Source: Streptomyces californicus (GTDB lineage: Bacteria; Actinomycetota; Actinomycetes; Streptomycetales; Streptomycetaceae). From it: DNA of 64,000 nt. A model generated the notes under the pieces. It worked only from the letters and a program-made list of their open reading frames with translations. It searched no databases and was not told the DNA's origin. Shown piece after piece: positions 43,133 through 51,134 of the stretch (the first letter of the stretch is position 1; each line of letters starts with the position of its first letter). The position numbers were made by a program, and so were the translations under genes. The DNA lies in the NCBI RefSeq assembly GCF_000717645.1, contig NZ_JNZZ01000004.1:290325-354324 (forward strand), in the 5' to 3' direction.

Positions 43133-43702
43133 GTGCCGGAATCACTCGGAGTGCGCCAGGCGCGCGCGCAGCGCACCCGCGAGACGGTGGTGGCAGCCGC
43201 CGCCGCGGCCTTCGGGCACCAGGGCGTCCAGGCTCCGATCCGCGACATCGCGGAACGCGCCGACGTCGGCATCGGGACGGTCTACCGCCACTTCCCGACC
43301 CGGGCGGACCTGGTCACCGCGGTCTACCGGCACCAGATCGACACCTGCGGCGCGCTCGCGCCCCGGCTCCTGGCGGAGTCGGCGTCCCCGTTCACCGCCC
43401 TGACCGCGTGGGTGGAGGCGTTCGTGGAGTTCCTGGTCACCAAGCACGGCCTGGGCGCCGCGCTGGGGTCCGGCGACCCGGGGCTGGAGAACCTGCACGC
43501 CCTGATGCTCGACACCCTGGTCCCGGCCTGCGCGGCCCTGCTCGACGCCTGTACCGCCGCCGGGGAGACCGACCCCGGCATCACCGCGTACACGTTGATG
43601 CGGGCCATCGGCAATCTCTGCATCACCGGCCCCGACTACGACCGGGAGGACGCCCGGCGCATGGTCGCCATCCTGCTCGCCGGGTGCCGCCGCACGGCGT
43701 GA
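43133..43702 (+). CDS. TetR family transcriptional regulator, 189 aa
   Basis: HTH domain RQARAQRTRETVVAAAAAAF and APIRDIAERADVGIGTVYRH is TetR-type. The ligand domain includes SPFTALTAWVEAFVEFLVTK, resembling the SbtR/TetR_C_33-like C-terminal pattern. GTG 43133 follows GGGAGG by a few bases. It reads away from the hydrolase gene and its own operators lie just upstream, implying autorepression as well as control of the hydrolase. Confidence 0.88.
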   Translation: MPESLGVRQARAQRTRETVVAAAAAAFGHQGVQAPIRDIAERADVGIGTVYRHFPTRADLVTAVYRHQIDTCGALAPRLLAESASPFTALTAWVEAFVEFLVTKHGLGAALGSGDPGLENLHALMLDTLVPACAALLDACTAAGETDPGITAYTLMRAIGNLCITGPDYDREDARRMVAILLAGCRRTA

Positions 43703-43744
43703 GGGCGGACCCCGAAGCCTGTTCCCGGCCCACCGGAGACCGGA

Positions 43745-43882
43745 CCCGTTCCCCCTCCGTCTCTGCTTCCGGCCCTGCTTCCGGTTGCTGAGGCAAGGCT
43801 GATTCCGGTTCTGGTTGCTGAGGCGGAGCTGATTCCGGTTCTGGTTCCGGTTCCGGTTCCGGTTCTGGTTCTGGTTCTGTCG
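43745..43882. repeat. GGTTCC/GGTTCT hexamer-type simple repeats
   Basis: The intergenic DNA contains runs of TCCGGTTCTGGT and a short duplicated block GGTTGCTGAGGC (about 43783 and 43815). From about 43826 to 43880 it is nearly pure GGTTCC/GGTTCT. No gene or promoter is recognisable in the 274-base gap, other than GCCCGAGGCAGGGCC-type repeats near 43910-43950. Confidence 0.8.
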
Positions 43883-43976
43883 GCGTGACAGGGGCCGATC
43901 GCGATGCCGGAGCCCGAGGCAGGGCCCGTTCCGCTGCCCGAGGCAGGGCCGGTTCCGTTGCCCCGTCCGGTTCCGG

Positions 43977-45296
43977 TCACGCCCTCCGCCGTGCGCGCCA
44001 CACCAGGTAGAGCGCGGAGGCGACGGCCGCGACGCGGACGACCACCGGCCACGCCTCCAGCAAGACGTCCCGCATCGCGCCCTCGCGGATCGGCTCGCCC
44101 CAGCGCCCCTCCATCCGCCCCCAGATCCATACGATCGCCCCAGTCGCCACCACGCCCGGCAGGCCGAGCGCCGCCCACTTCGCCTCCGTACGGGAGAGGG
44201 TGCGCGAGCTGTACGCGATCAGCCAGCCGCCCGCCAGCGGCAGCCAGGAGCCGGTGACCACCCCGGCGACGAGCAGGACGGCGGCCAGAAGCAGCAGCGG
44301 GTGGGCGAAGCCGCCGCGCGGTCCGGCCGCGACGGCCGCGGGCTCGGCGACGACCGGGGCGGCCTTGCGGCGGCGGAGCCTGACCAGGCGCAGGGCGCGG
44401 CGGCGGGCGGCGGCCTCGCCGGACCCGGACGCATCGGCCTGCGTGCCCTTCCCGTCGCCCGCGCCCTCCGGACCGTCCTCCGCGTCCGCCCCCTCGCCCT
44501 TCTCTCCCCGCTCGTCCTTCTTGTCCGTCTGGACGGGCCTCGGCCGCCTGCCGAGCAGCTCCGGGGCCTCGATGCCGCCGAAGAACCCGGGGATGGCCGT
44601 CCCCTCGTCGAACGGCCCCGGCTCCAGCCGCCACCAGTCGGCCGCGTCGCCGCCGTCCCCCTGCTGGTCCTGGCCGAGCATGTGCGGGGCGGAGGGGTCG
44701 GGCCAGTGGCCGGCGGGGGCGCGGGCGCCGTCGGCCGGGGTTCCGTCGTCGTCGCGGGCGGGCGCCGGCCGGGGCACGGAGGGGCCGGCCTCCGCCTCCG
44801 TATCCGCGCCCGCCGCGCGGCGGCCGTCCTGCGCTGCGTCCCCGGCGGCGCGGCGCGACGCGCCCCACCCGAAACCGGCTTTCGGCTTCCCGGGGCCCCG
44901 GCCCTCCGGCCGCTCACCCCGCTCCCCCGGCGCGTCCGGCTCCTTCCGGCCCCACGGCTCCTTGCGCAGCAGTCCGCTCCGGGGCCGGGGAAGGCCGCGC
45001 CGCGGCGGCTCGTCCGGGCCCGCCCCCGTGCCCGGCCCGGTGGTGGGCAGCGGGACCGTGCCGTCGCCGGACTCCGCCGCCGCGGCGACCAGTTCGTCCG
45101 GGCTCCCCAGCCTGCCGATGATGCGCCGCACGGTCGCCGGGGAGTCCGCGCCCGCCGTGCCGCGCTGCCGGTCGATCTCGCCCCGGAGCGACGAGACGAG
45201 CCGCATCCGGGCGGCCGAGGACAGCTGTTGCCGCTGGGCCAGGTCGCCGACCCGGCTCAGGTAGTCGTAGACGAGCTGGTCGCTCTCGATCCCCAC
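43977..45296 (-). CDS. Membrane protein with N-terminal HAAS-like domain, 439 aa
   Basis: The first 75 residues (DQLVYDYLSRVGDLAQRQQL, RLVSSLRGEIDRQRG, IIGRLGSPDELVAAAAE) resemble the HAAS signalling domain found in membrane proteins with DUF1700. The middle 200 residues are a disordered, Pro/Gly/Asp/Arg-rich linker. The C-terminal part has four or five helices (FAHPLLLLAAVLLVAGVVTG, LGLPGVVATGAIVWIWG, VVVRVAAVASALYLVW). Start GTG 45296, divergent from the helicase-associated gene by 64 bases. Role unknown; the protein family appears conserved at this locus in Streptomyces. Confidence 0.72.
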   Translation of the reverse strand: MGIESDQLVYDYLSRVGDLAQRQQLSSAARMRLVSSLRGEIDRQRGTAGADSPATVRRIIGRLGSPDELVAAAAESGDGTVPLPTTGPGTGAGPDEPPRRGLPRPRSGLLRKEPWGRKEPDAPGERGERPEGRGPGKPKAGFGWGASRRAAGDAAQDGRRAAGADTEAEAGPSVPRPAPARDDDGTPADGARAPAGHWPDPSAPHMLGQDQQGDGGDAADWWRLEPGPFDEGTAIPGFFGGIEAPELLGRRPRPVQTDKKDERGEKGEGADAEDGPEGAGDGKGTQADASGSGEAAARRRALRLVRLRRRKAAPVVAEPAAVAAGPRGGFAHPLLLLAAVLLVAGVVTGSWLPLAGGWLIAYSSRTLSRTEAKWAALGLPGVVATGAIVWIWGRMEGRWGEPIREGAMRDVLLEAWPVVVRVAAVASALYLVWRARRRA

Positions 45297-45360
45297 TGCG
45301 GTGCATCCCCTCTACCGGCCCTGCCCCGACGGTAGCGTTCCAGCGGCTACCGTGGGACGG

Positions 45361-47865
45361 ATGGGGACGACCACACCACCGCGCACGCTCGCCGAAGCCC
45401 TGCGCGCCCGGGGCGACGACTCGTTGGCCGGGCTGCTGCGCGCCCGCCCCGACCTGCTGAACCCGGTGCCGAACGACATCACCCAGCTCGCCACCCGGGC
45501 CGGGACCCGGGCCTCGGTGGTGCGGGCGCTGGAGCACCTGGACCGGTTCGCGCTGCAGACCGCCGAGGCGTTGGCGGTGGCCCCGGACCCGGCCCCGTAC
45601 GAGACGCTCCTGTCCCTCCTCACCGGCGACGGGCTCGACGACGGCGAGCAGCACGACGACGCGGGGGCGGCGATCACCGCCGCGCTGCCGGGCGCGCTGG
45701 CGACGCTGCGCGAACAGGCCCTGGTCTGGGGCGAGGACGACCGGCTGCGGCTGGTGCGCACCGCCCGCGAACTGCTCGCCCCGTCCCCGCAGCACCCCTC
45801 CCCCACCGGCCTCGGCCCCACGGTGGCGGAGGCGACGGCGGGCATGTCGCCGGGCCGGCTCCAGGAGATCCTGACGGCGACCGGGCTGCCCGCCACGCAC
45901 GACCCGGTCTCGGCGGTGGCCTCGCTCTCCGCCCTCTTCACCGACCGGACGCGGATGGCGGAACTGCTGGACAGCGCCCCGGTGGAGGCGCTGTCGGTGC
46001 TGGACCGGCTGGTGTGGGGGCCGCCGTACGGAGAGGTCACCCCGAACCCGACCCCGCCCGTGAAGTGGCTGCGCGACCGGGGCCTGCTGCTGCCGGTGTC
46101 GACGCGGACGGTGGTGCTGCCGCGCGAGGCGGCCCTCCACCTGCGGGCCGGGCGCGCCCACCGCGTACCGGAGCCGGTGCCCCCGGCCCTCGCGGCGGTC
46201 GCCGAACGCGATCCACAGGCTGTGGACAGGGCGGCGGCGGGCCAGGCGTTCACGGCGCTGGCCACGGTCGAGGAGCTGCTGAAGCTCTGGAACGGCGGCG
46301 GCCCCACGATCCTGCGCGCGGGCGGCCTGAGCGTACGGGAGCTGAAGCGCACCGCGACCGCGCTGGACGTGCCGGAGCCGATCGCCGCCTTCTGGGTCGA
46401 ACTGGCCTACGGTGCGGGGCTGCTGGCGTCCGACGGGGAGACCGACGAGCGGTACGCGCCGACGCCCGCGTCCGACGAGTGGCTCGATCTGCCCGCCGCG
46501 GACCGCTGGACGCACCTGGCCACGGCCTGGCTCGCCGCCACCCGGACACCGGGGCTGGTCGGCGGCCAGGACGCCAAGGGGCGGGCGCTGTCCGCGCTCG
46601 GCCCGGAGCTGGACCGCTCGGCCGCCCCCGACGTACGCCGCCGGGTGCTGGCCCTCTTCGCCGGCCTGCCGCCGGGCACCGCGCCGGACCCGGAGACGCT
46701 GCTGCGACGGCTGCGCTGGGAACGCCCGTTGCGCGGCGGCCCGGCCCCGGCGGCGCCCGCCGCCCCGTCACCGGGAGGCACCACGTCGGGAGGGGGCGCG
46801 GAGGGGACGGACCTGCGCTCGCGCCTCGCCCTGTGGACGCTCAACGAGGCGGAGCTGCTGGGCATCACGGGCCGGGGCGCCCTGTCCGCGCAGGCCCGCG
46901 CCCTGCTGGAGGAGGGCGAGAAGGCGGCGGCGGCCTTTTTGGCACCCCTCCTCCCCGAACCCCTGGACCACGTCCTGCTCCAGGCCGACCTGACGGCGGT
47001 CGCGCCGGGCCCGCTGGAACGCCCGCTGGCCGACATGCTCTCGGTCCTGGCCGACGTCGAGTCGAAGGGCGGGGCGACGGTGTACCGCTTCACGCCCGGC
47101 TCGGTGCGCCGCGCCCTGGACGCCGGGCGGGCGGCGACCGACCTGCACGCGTTCCTCGCCGCGCACAGCCGTACGCCGGTGCCGCAGCCGCTGAGCTACC
47201 TGATCGACGACGTGGCCCGCCGCCACGGCCACCTGCGGATCGGGGCGGCCTCCGCGTACGTGCGCTGCGACGACGAGGCGGTCCTCAACGAGATCCTGGC
47301 CGACCGCCGCTCCACCGGCCTGCGGCTGCGCCGCCTCGCGCCCACGGTCCTGGCCTCCCAGGCCGACCCCGGCCCGCTGCTCGAAGCGCTGCGCGACATG
47401 GGGTACGCCCCGGCCGCCGAATCCGCCGACGGCGACGTCCTGATCACCCGCGCCGGCGCCCGCCGCACCCCGCCCCGCACCCCTCCCGTCCCGGTCCCCG
47501 AAGGCCCCCCGGTCCCGGACGACACCCTGCTCGGCGCGGCGGTCCGGGCCATCCGCGCGGGCGACACGGCGGCCACGGTGGCCCGCAAGGAGACCCCGGA
47601 CTCCCCGTCGTCGCCCGGCCCCTCCGGCGCCCTCCCCCGCACCACCCCCGCCGAGACCCTGGCCACGGTCCAGGCGGCCGCGATGACGGGCTCGACGGTC
47701 TGGATCGGCTACGTCAACGCGGAGGGCGCGGCCAGCCAACGCGTGATCGCCCCGGTCCGCGTGGAGGGCGGCTTCGTCACGGCGTACGACCACACGGCCG
47801 ACGAGATCCGCACCTACCCGCTGCACCGGATCACGGGCGTGGCGGAACTGGCGGAGGAGGCTTAG
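45361..47865 (+). CDS. Helicase-associated (XPB C-terminal-like) domain protein with WYL-like end, 834 aa
   Basis: An actinobacterial protein lacking Walker motifs, so not itself a helicase. It begins with a helical N terminus (TLAEALRARGDDSLAGLLRA). The middle contains TALATVEELLKLWNGGGPTI and GLSVRELKRTATALDVPEPI, wHTH-like, then the conserved segment FLAPLLPEPLDHVLLQADLT near 525-560, the mark of helicase C3-associated proteins. The end (VWIGYVNAEGAASQRVIAPV, EIRTYPLHRITGVAELAEEA) resembles a WYL domain, which binds nucleic-acid ligands. It is commonly near the XPB-like helicase gene, here 4.6 kb downstream. Likely a partner in DNA repair. Confidence 0.85.
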   Translation: MGTTTPPRTLAEALRARGDDSLAGLLRARPDLLNPVPNDITQLATRAGTRASVVRALEHLDRFALQTAEALAVAPDPAPYETLLSLLTGDGLDDGEQHDDAGAAITAALPGALATLREQALVWGEDDRLRLVRTARELLAPSPQHPSPTGLGPTVAEATAGMSPGRLQEILTATGLPATHDPVSAVASLSALFTDRTRMAELLDSAPVEALSVLDRLVWGPPYGEVTPNPTPPVKWLRDRGLLLPVSTRTVVLPREAALHLRAGRAHRVPEPVPPALAAVAERDPQAVDRAAAGQAFTALATVEELLKLWNGGGPTILRAGGLSVRELKRTATALDVPEPIAAFWVELAYGAGLLASDGETDERYAPTPASDEWLDLPAADRWTHLATAWLAATRTPGLVGGQDAKGRALSALGPELDRSAAPDVRRRVLALFAGLPPGTAPDPETLLRRLRWERPLRGGPAPAAPAAPSPGGTTSGGGAEGTDLRSRLALWTLNEAELLGITGRGALSAQARALLEEGEKAAAAFLAPLLPEPLDHVLLQADLTAVAPGPLERPLADMLSVLADVESKGGATVYRFTPGSVRRALDAGRAATDLHAFLAAHSRTPVPQPLSYLIDDVARRHGHLRIGAASAYVRCDDEAVLNEILADRRSTGLRLRRLAPTVLASQADPGPLLEALRDMGYAPAAESADGDVLITRAGARRTPPRTPPVPVPEGPPVPDDTLLGAAVRAIRAGDTAATVARKETPDSPSSPGPSGALPRTTPAETLATVQAAAMTGSTVWIGYVNAEGAASQRVIAPVRVEGGFVTAYDHTADEIRTYPLHRITGVAELAEEA

Positions 47866-47928
47866 GGATCCGGGCCCGAGGGGAGCGCGGCCGGACATGT
47901 CGAGCGCACGTCCGCCGCGTCTTCCCTC

Positions 47929-48588
47929 TCAGGCCCGCCTGGCCTCTCTCAAGGACTCGATCAGCACATCCACATCGGTCCAGGGATTCCGCCGGTGCCC
48001 CTCCGCCGCCCCCTGCCGCAGCGCCTGCGCCCGCTTCCTGGCCTCGTCGTAACCCGCACGCACGGCGTCGTACTCCACGTGCTTCCGGGCCGCGGTGTAG
48101 CCGCAGATCCCGAGCTTCTCCAGGTCCTTCTGCGCCGAGGCGGAGGTGCTGTACCGCGTGACGTCGGTGAAATGGAGCATCAGCCACAGCTCGAAGCACG
48201 GATTGGTGAGCGCGACGCTCACGCCGTGCTTCCGGGCAAGGCCCAACGCCTCGTCCAGCCCCCGGTGCGGCGTGGGCGCTTCGACGTCGATCACACACCA
48301 GACCTCGTCGTACGCGGTCCGGCGGTCCCGGGGTGACGTCGGAGCACGCCGCTGGTGCTCGATCGCCGCCCTGATCAAGGACTGGGGCTCCCCGTGCTCG
48401 CCTCCCAGGCAGATGGCCACGGGAAGGCTCCGCAAGTCCGCGCGCAGCCCTTTGAAGTAGAGGTCCTCGGTGCGCTCGCCTTCGCAGTAGATGAGAAATC
48501 TACGCTGCTCCGGTCGCGCGCCCTTCGTCCGCTTCAGCGACTTTCCCCGCTTCACGCCCACCCCCGTGCCGGAACGCCGCGGTGACAT
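47929..48588 (-). CDS. rloB: RloB-like protein (Toprim-related putative nuclease), 219 aa
   Basis: All hallmark RloB segments are visible: FLIYCEGERTEDLYFKGLRA with the catalytic-type Glu near 36, DEVWCVIDVEAPT with an acidic D-x-E, LTNPCFELWLMLHF, and the closing NPWTDVDVLIESL. RloB proteins are related to the Toprim/OLD nucleases and pair with AAA ATPases in restriction-linked or abortive-infection loci; AbiL and PARIS are comparable two-gene pairs. The frame overlaps the upstream ATPase gene by 89 bases if ATG 48588 is used; later GTG starts near 48561-48555 are possible. Function as a phage-triggered toxin is inferred. Confidence 0.85.
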   Translation of the reverse strand: MSPRRSGTGVGVKRGKSLKRTKGARPEQRRFLIYCEGERTEDLYFKGLRADLRSLPVAICLGGEHGEPQSLIRAAIEHQRRAPTSPRDRRTAYDEVWCVIDVEAPTPHRGLDEALGLARKHGVSVALTNPCFELWLMLHFTDVTRYSTSASAQKDLEKLGICGYTAARKHVEYDAVRAGYDEARKRAQALRQGAAEGHRRNPWTDVDVLIESLREARRA

Positions 48589-49864
48589 CCCGCAGCAGGT
48601 CGTCGTCCAGATGCGGGACCGCTCCGTAGCGCCCGCCCAGGTAGCGCGTCTCCAGGTTGTCGCCGGACTGACGCACCGCGAACTCGGTCAGCGGGAACAG
48701 CCGCGTGGCCAGAGTCCGAGCATCCTTCTCCGTGAACCAGATCTGGTCCCGGAACAGTTCGGTGCGGGCGTTCCTCCCCAGCAGCGCCGCCTCATGCGTG
48801 CTGAAGATCAACTGTGCGCCCGTCGTATTGGTCTCGGCCGACTGGAACATGCCGACCAGCGCATCGACCAGATACGGATGGAGCCGGGCGTCGAGTTCGT
48901 CCACGCACAGCACCCCGCCCTCGGCCAAGGTCGTGACGACGGGGCCGATGAGACCGATCCACGTGCGGGTACCGCTCGACTCGTACGCGAGGTCGAGTGG
49001 GAACACCCCGTCCGCGGTCCGGTGCTCCACTCTGACCCGATGCGTGGAGTCCTCCTGAACGCGCACCTTGTTTCCCAGTGCCTCCCGGAGAGCCTGCGTG
49101 ATCCGCCGGTGGTCCTCGCGGGTGCTCTCGTCCCGGTCCTGGACCTTCAGTCCGGAGACGCCCAGGTCGGCGAAGCGCAGCAGATCCAGCACCGGCCGCC
49201 CGCCCTCGCCGCCTCCGCCCTCCAGGCAGAGCTGCACCGTGTGGTCGAGTCGCCGGGCGAAATCGTGGTCGGTGGCCATCCGCAGGCCGGTCCGGAACCA
49301 GCGGAAGACCTCGCCGAGCTGGTCGTGCCCCTGCGCGGCGGCCACGGACAGGTAGAGGCTGTTGGGGCGGAGCAGTTCGGCGATCAGCTTGCGCCGACCG
49401 GTGAGCCACCTTCCGAAGGTGACCGTGTCATCCGCTCCTCGCTCGTACAGACGGCGCTGCCGCCCCTCCGGGTAGTAGTACAGCCACTCCTCGGTGACCC
49501 TCTCGTCGTCGGCCGAGAAGCCGAACTGATGATGGACTCCGCCGACGACGAAGTCGACCGCGAAGGAGCTGGGCCGGTCCGCCGCACCGCCGCCGAGGGC
49601 GAAAGGACGCCGTGGGACCCCACCGCTGGGGTCCCATCGGCGGAACGAGCTGAGGACCGCAGACCTCATCCAGCCGATGGAGTCGATGACGTTCGACTTT
49701 CCGGAGGCGTTGGTCCCGTACACGGCGACAACGGGAACGGCTGCCTCGGATCCCCCCGGGATCTGCGACTCCGCTCGGCCCGGATGCCTGTCGGTCGCCA
49801 CGAGGGACAGCTCCTGCTCATCGAGGAGCGACGCGTGGTTCGTGACCTGGAACCGCAGCAGCAT
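48500..49864 (-). CDS. rloA: AAA family ATPase, RloA-like, 454 aa
   Basis: An ABC-type/AAA_15 or AAA_21 ATPase of the kind that senses phage infection. Walker A is GTNASGKSNV (50-59, Lys56), an ABC-like signature ESSGTRTW is at 295-302, Walker B VLCVDELDARLH is at 318-329 and the switch His is in STHEAALL (355-362). The opening MLLRFQVTNHASLLDEQELS is typical. It precedes and overlaps the RloB gene, forming a two-gene operon. GGGAGG is 7 bases before ATG 49864, and a perfect 28-bp hairpin lies just upstream in the leader. The pair interrupts the interval between the helicase-associated and XPB genes. Confidence 0.9.
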   Translation of the reverse strand: MLLRFQVTNHASLLDEQELSLVATDRHPGRAESQIPGGSEAAVPVVAVYGTNASGKSNVIDSIGWMRSAVLSSFRRWDPSGGVPRRPFALGGGAADRPSSFAVDFVVGGVHHQFGFSADDERVTEEWLYYYPEGRQRRLYERGADDTVTFGRWLTGRRKLIAELLRPNSLYLSVAAAQGHDQLGEVFRWFRTGLRMATDHDFARRLDHTVQLCLEGGGGEGGRPVLDLLRFADLGVSGLKVQDRDESTREDHRRITQALREALGNKVRVQEDSTHRVRVEHRTADGVFPLDLAYESSGTRTWIGLIGPVVTTLAEGGVLCVDELDARLHPYLVDALVGMFQSAETNTTGAQLIFSTHEAALLGRNARTELFRDQIWFTEKDARTLATRLFPLTEFAVRQSGDNLETRYLGGRYGAVPHLDDDLLRDVTAAFRHGGGREAGKVAEADEGRATGAA

Positions 49865-49884
49865 GCCAGCCTCCCAGCATCAGA

Positions 49885-49945
49885 CAATGTCGTTAGGGGG
49901 TCGCTATCGTCATACCTTGACGATAGCGACCCCCTAACGACATTG
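49885..49945. promoter_or_regulatory. Perfect 28-bp hairpin in the leader of the RloA/RloB operon
   Basis: Arms 49885-49912 and 49918-49945 are fully complementary with a 5-base loop TACCT; the core is GTTAGGGGGTCGCTATCG. It ends 20 bases before the start codon of the ATPase, close to its ribosome-binding site, and is less GC-rich than its surroundings. It has no U-run. It could be a leader RNA structure, an operator-like palindrome or a remnant of an insertion; the sequence alone does not decide. Confidence 0.9.
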
Positions 49946-50130
49946 CATAGGTCGTCCCCCATCCGTGTGGATCACCCGAATGGCTTGACGAGGGCGGCGC
50001 TGGGCCCGGGGCGGGCGGACGGGTCCCCACGCTCAAGGGAAGCTCTGAGAATCACGTTCTCTCTTGGCGCTGGCCGTCGCGGGTGACATGTTCGCCGTGT
50101 CAATGCTGCCGCACCGCCGAGGAGATGAAG

Positions 50131-50256
50131 ATGATCGCAACCCTGTCAGCCGGTGAGCAGATCGCGATGGCCGTCACCGCGGTGGCCGTCCTCGGCCTCG
50201 CCGTGTTCGGCGTCCGGCGGGCCAGGCGCACCGCGCGGTCGGGCGACGCCGAGTAG
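50131..50256 (+). CDS. Small single-helix membrane protein, 41 aa
   Basis: MIATLSAGEQIAMAVTAVAV followed by LGLAVFGVRRARR gives one membrane helix with a basic cytosolic end. GAGGAG is 6 bases before ATG 50131; an ATG at 50125 overlaps that site. This tiny gene has good codon bias and a proper ribosome-binding site. Function unknown. Confidence 0.5.
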   Translation: MIATLSAGEQIAMAVTAVAVLGLAVFGVRRARRTARSGDAE

Positions 50257-50331
50257 CGGCCGCCGGGTCGCCGTCGCCTCTCCACCGCCTCTCCACGGAG
50301 GCGGCGGGGGGCCGTCTGCGATGCTGCGGGC

Positions 50332-51093
50332 ATGGCCTTCACCCGCCGGAGTCCCGAGCCCGAGTCCGTTTCGCCGCGGCCGCCCGCCGCGCCGATGCCT
50401 CCGCTGCTGACGCAGTCCTGGCTGGATCTGGCCTTCCTCCACTGGGAGACCGACCCGGCGGACGTGGCACCGCTGCTGCCTGCGGGGACCGTGCCGGACC
50501 TGTTCGGCGGGGCGACGACGTACGTGGGGCTGGTGGCGTTCCGCATGCACCGGGTGGGGGTGCTGGGGCTTCCGGGGATTCCGTACCTCGGCACCTTCCC
50601 CGAGACCAACGTGCGGCTGTACTCCGTGGACGAGCGCGGCCGGCGCGGGGTCGTGTTCCGGTCGCTCGACGCCTCGCGGCTCATCCCGGTCCTCGTGGCA
50701 CGGCTCGGGTTCCGGTTGCCGTACGTGTGGTCCCGGATGAGCGTCGAGCGTTCCGGCGACACCCTCACGTACACGAGCAGCCGGCGGTGGCCGGGGCCGC
50801 GCGGCGCGTACAGCCGCATCGCTCTGCGTCCGGGCGAGCCGATCGTCGAACCCACGGCGCTGGAACATTTCCTGACGGCCCGTTGGGCGCTGCACAGCTC
50901 GTCCTTCTTCGGCCGGACCGCCTACCTGCCCAACGCCCACCCTCAATGGCCGCTCCACCGGGCGGAGTTGCTGGAGTGGGACGAGGACCTGGTCGCGGCG
51001 GGCGGGCTGCCCGCACCGGCCGGGGAGCCCGTGAGCGTGCTCTACTCCCCGGGCGTACCGGTGCGGTTCGGGCCGCAGCGGCGCGGTGTGTGA
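50332..51093 (+). CDS. YqjF family protein (DUF2071), 253 aa
   Basis: This matches the DUF2071/YqjF family: SWLDLAFLHWETDPADVAPL, VGLVAFRMHRVGVLGLPGIP, FPETNVRLYSVDERGRRGVV, LDASRLIPVLVARLGFRLPY, and the late ALHSSSFFGRTAYLPNAHPQ. The fold resembles acetoacetate decarboxylase-like barrels, but members have no proven reaction. ATG 50332 is adequate, though no strong ribosome-binding site is visible. It converges with the Pro-rich membrane protein gene (41 bases between the stops). Confidence 0.85.
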   Translation: MAFTRRSPEPESVSPRPPAAPMPPLLTQSWLDLAFLHWETDPADVAPLLPAGTVPDLFGGATTYVGLVAFRMHRVGVLGLPGIPYLGTFPETNVRLYSVDERGRRGVVFRSLDASRLIPVLVARLGFRLPYVWSRMSVERSGDTLTYTSSRRWPGPRGAYSRIALRPGEPIVEPTALEHFLTARWALHSSSFFGRTAYLPNAHPQWPLHRAELLEWDEDLVAAGGLPAPAGEPVSVLYSPGVPVRFGPQRRGV

Positions 51094-51134
51094 GGGCTGG
51101 GCGCGGCGTCAGGCGCTGTGCGCGCACGTGAGGG

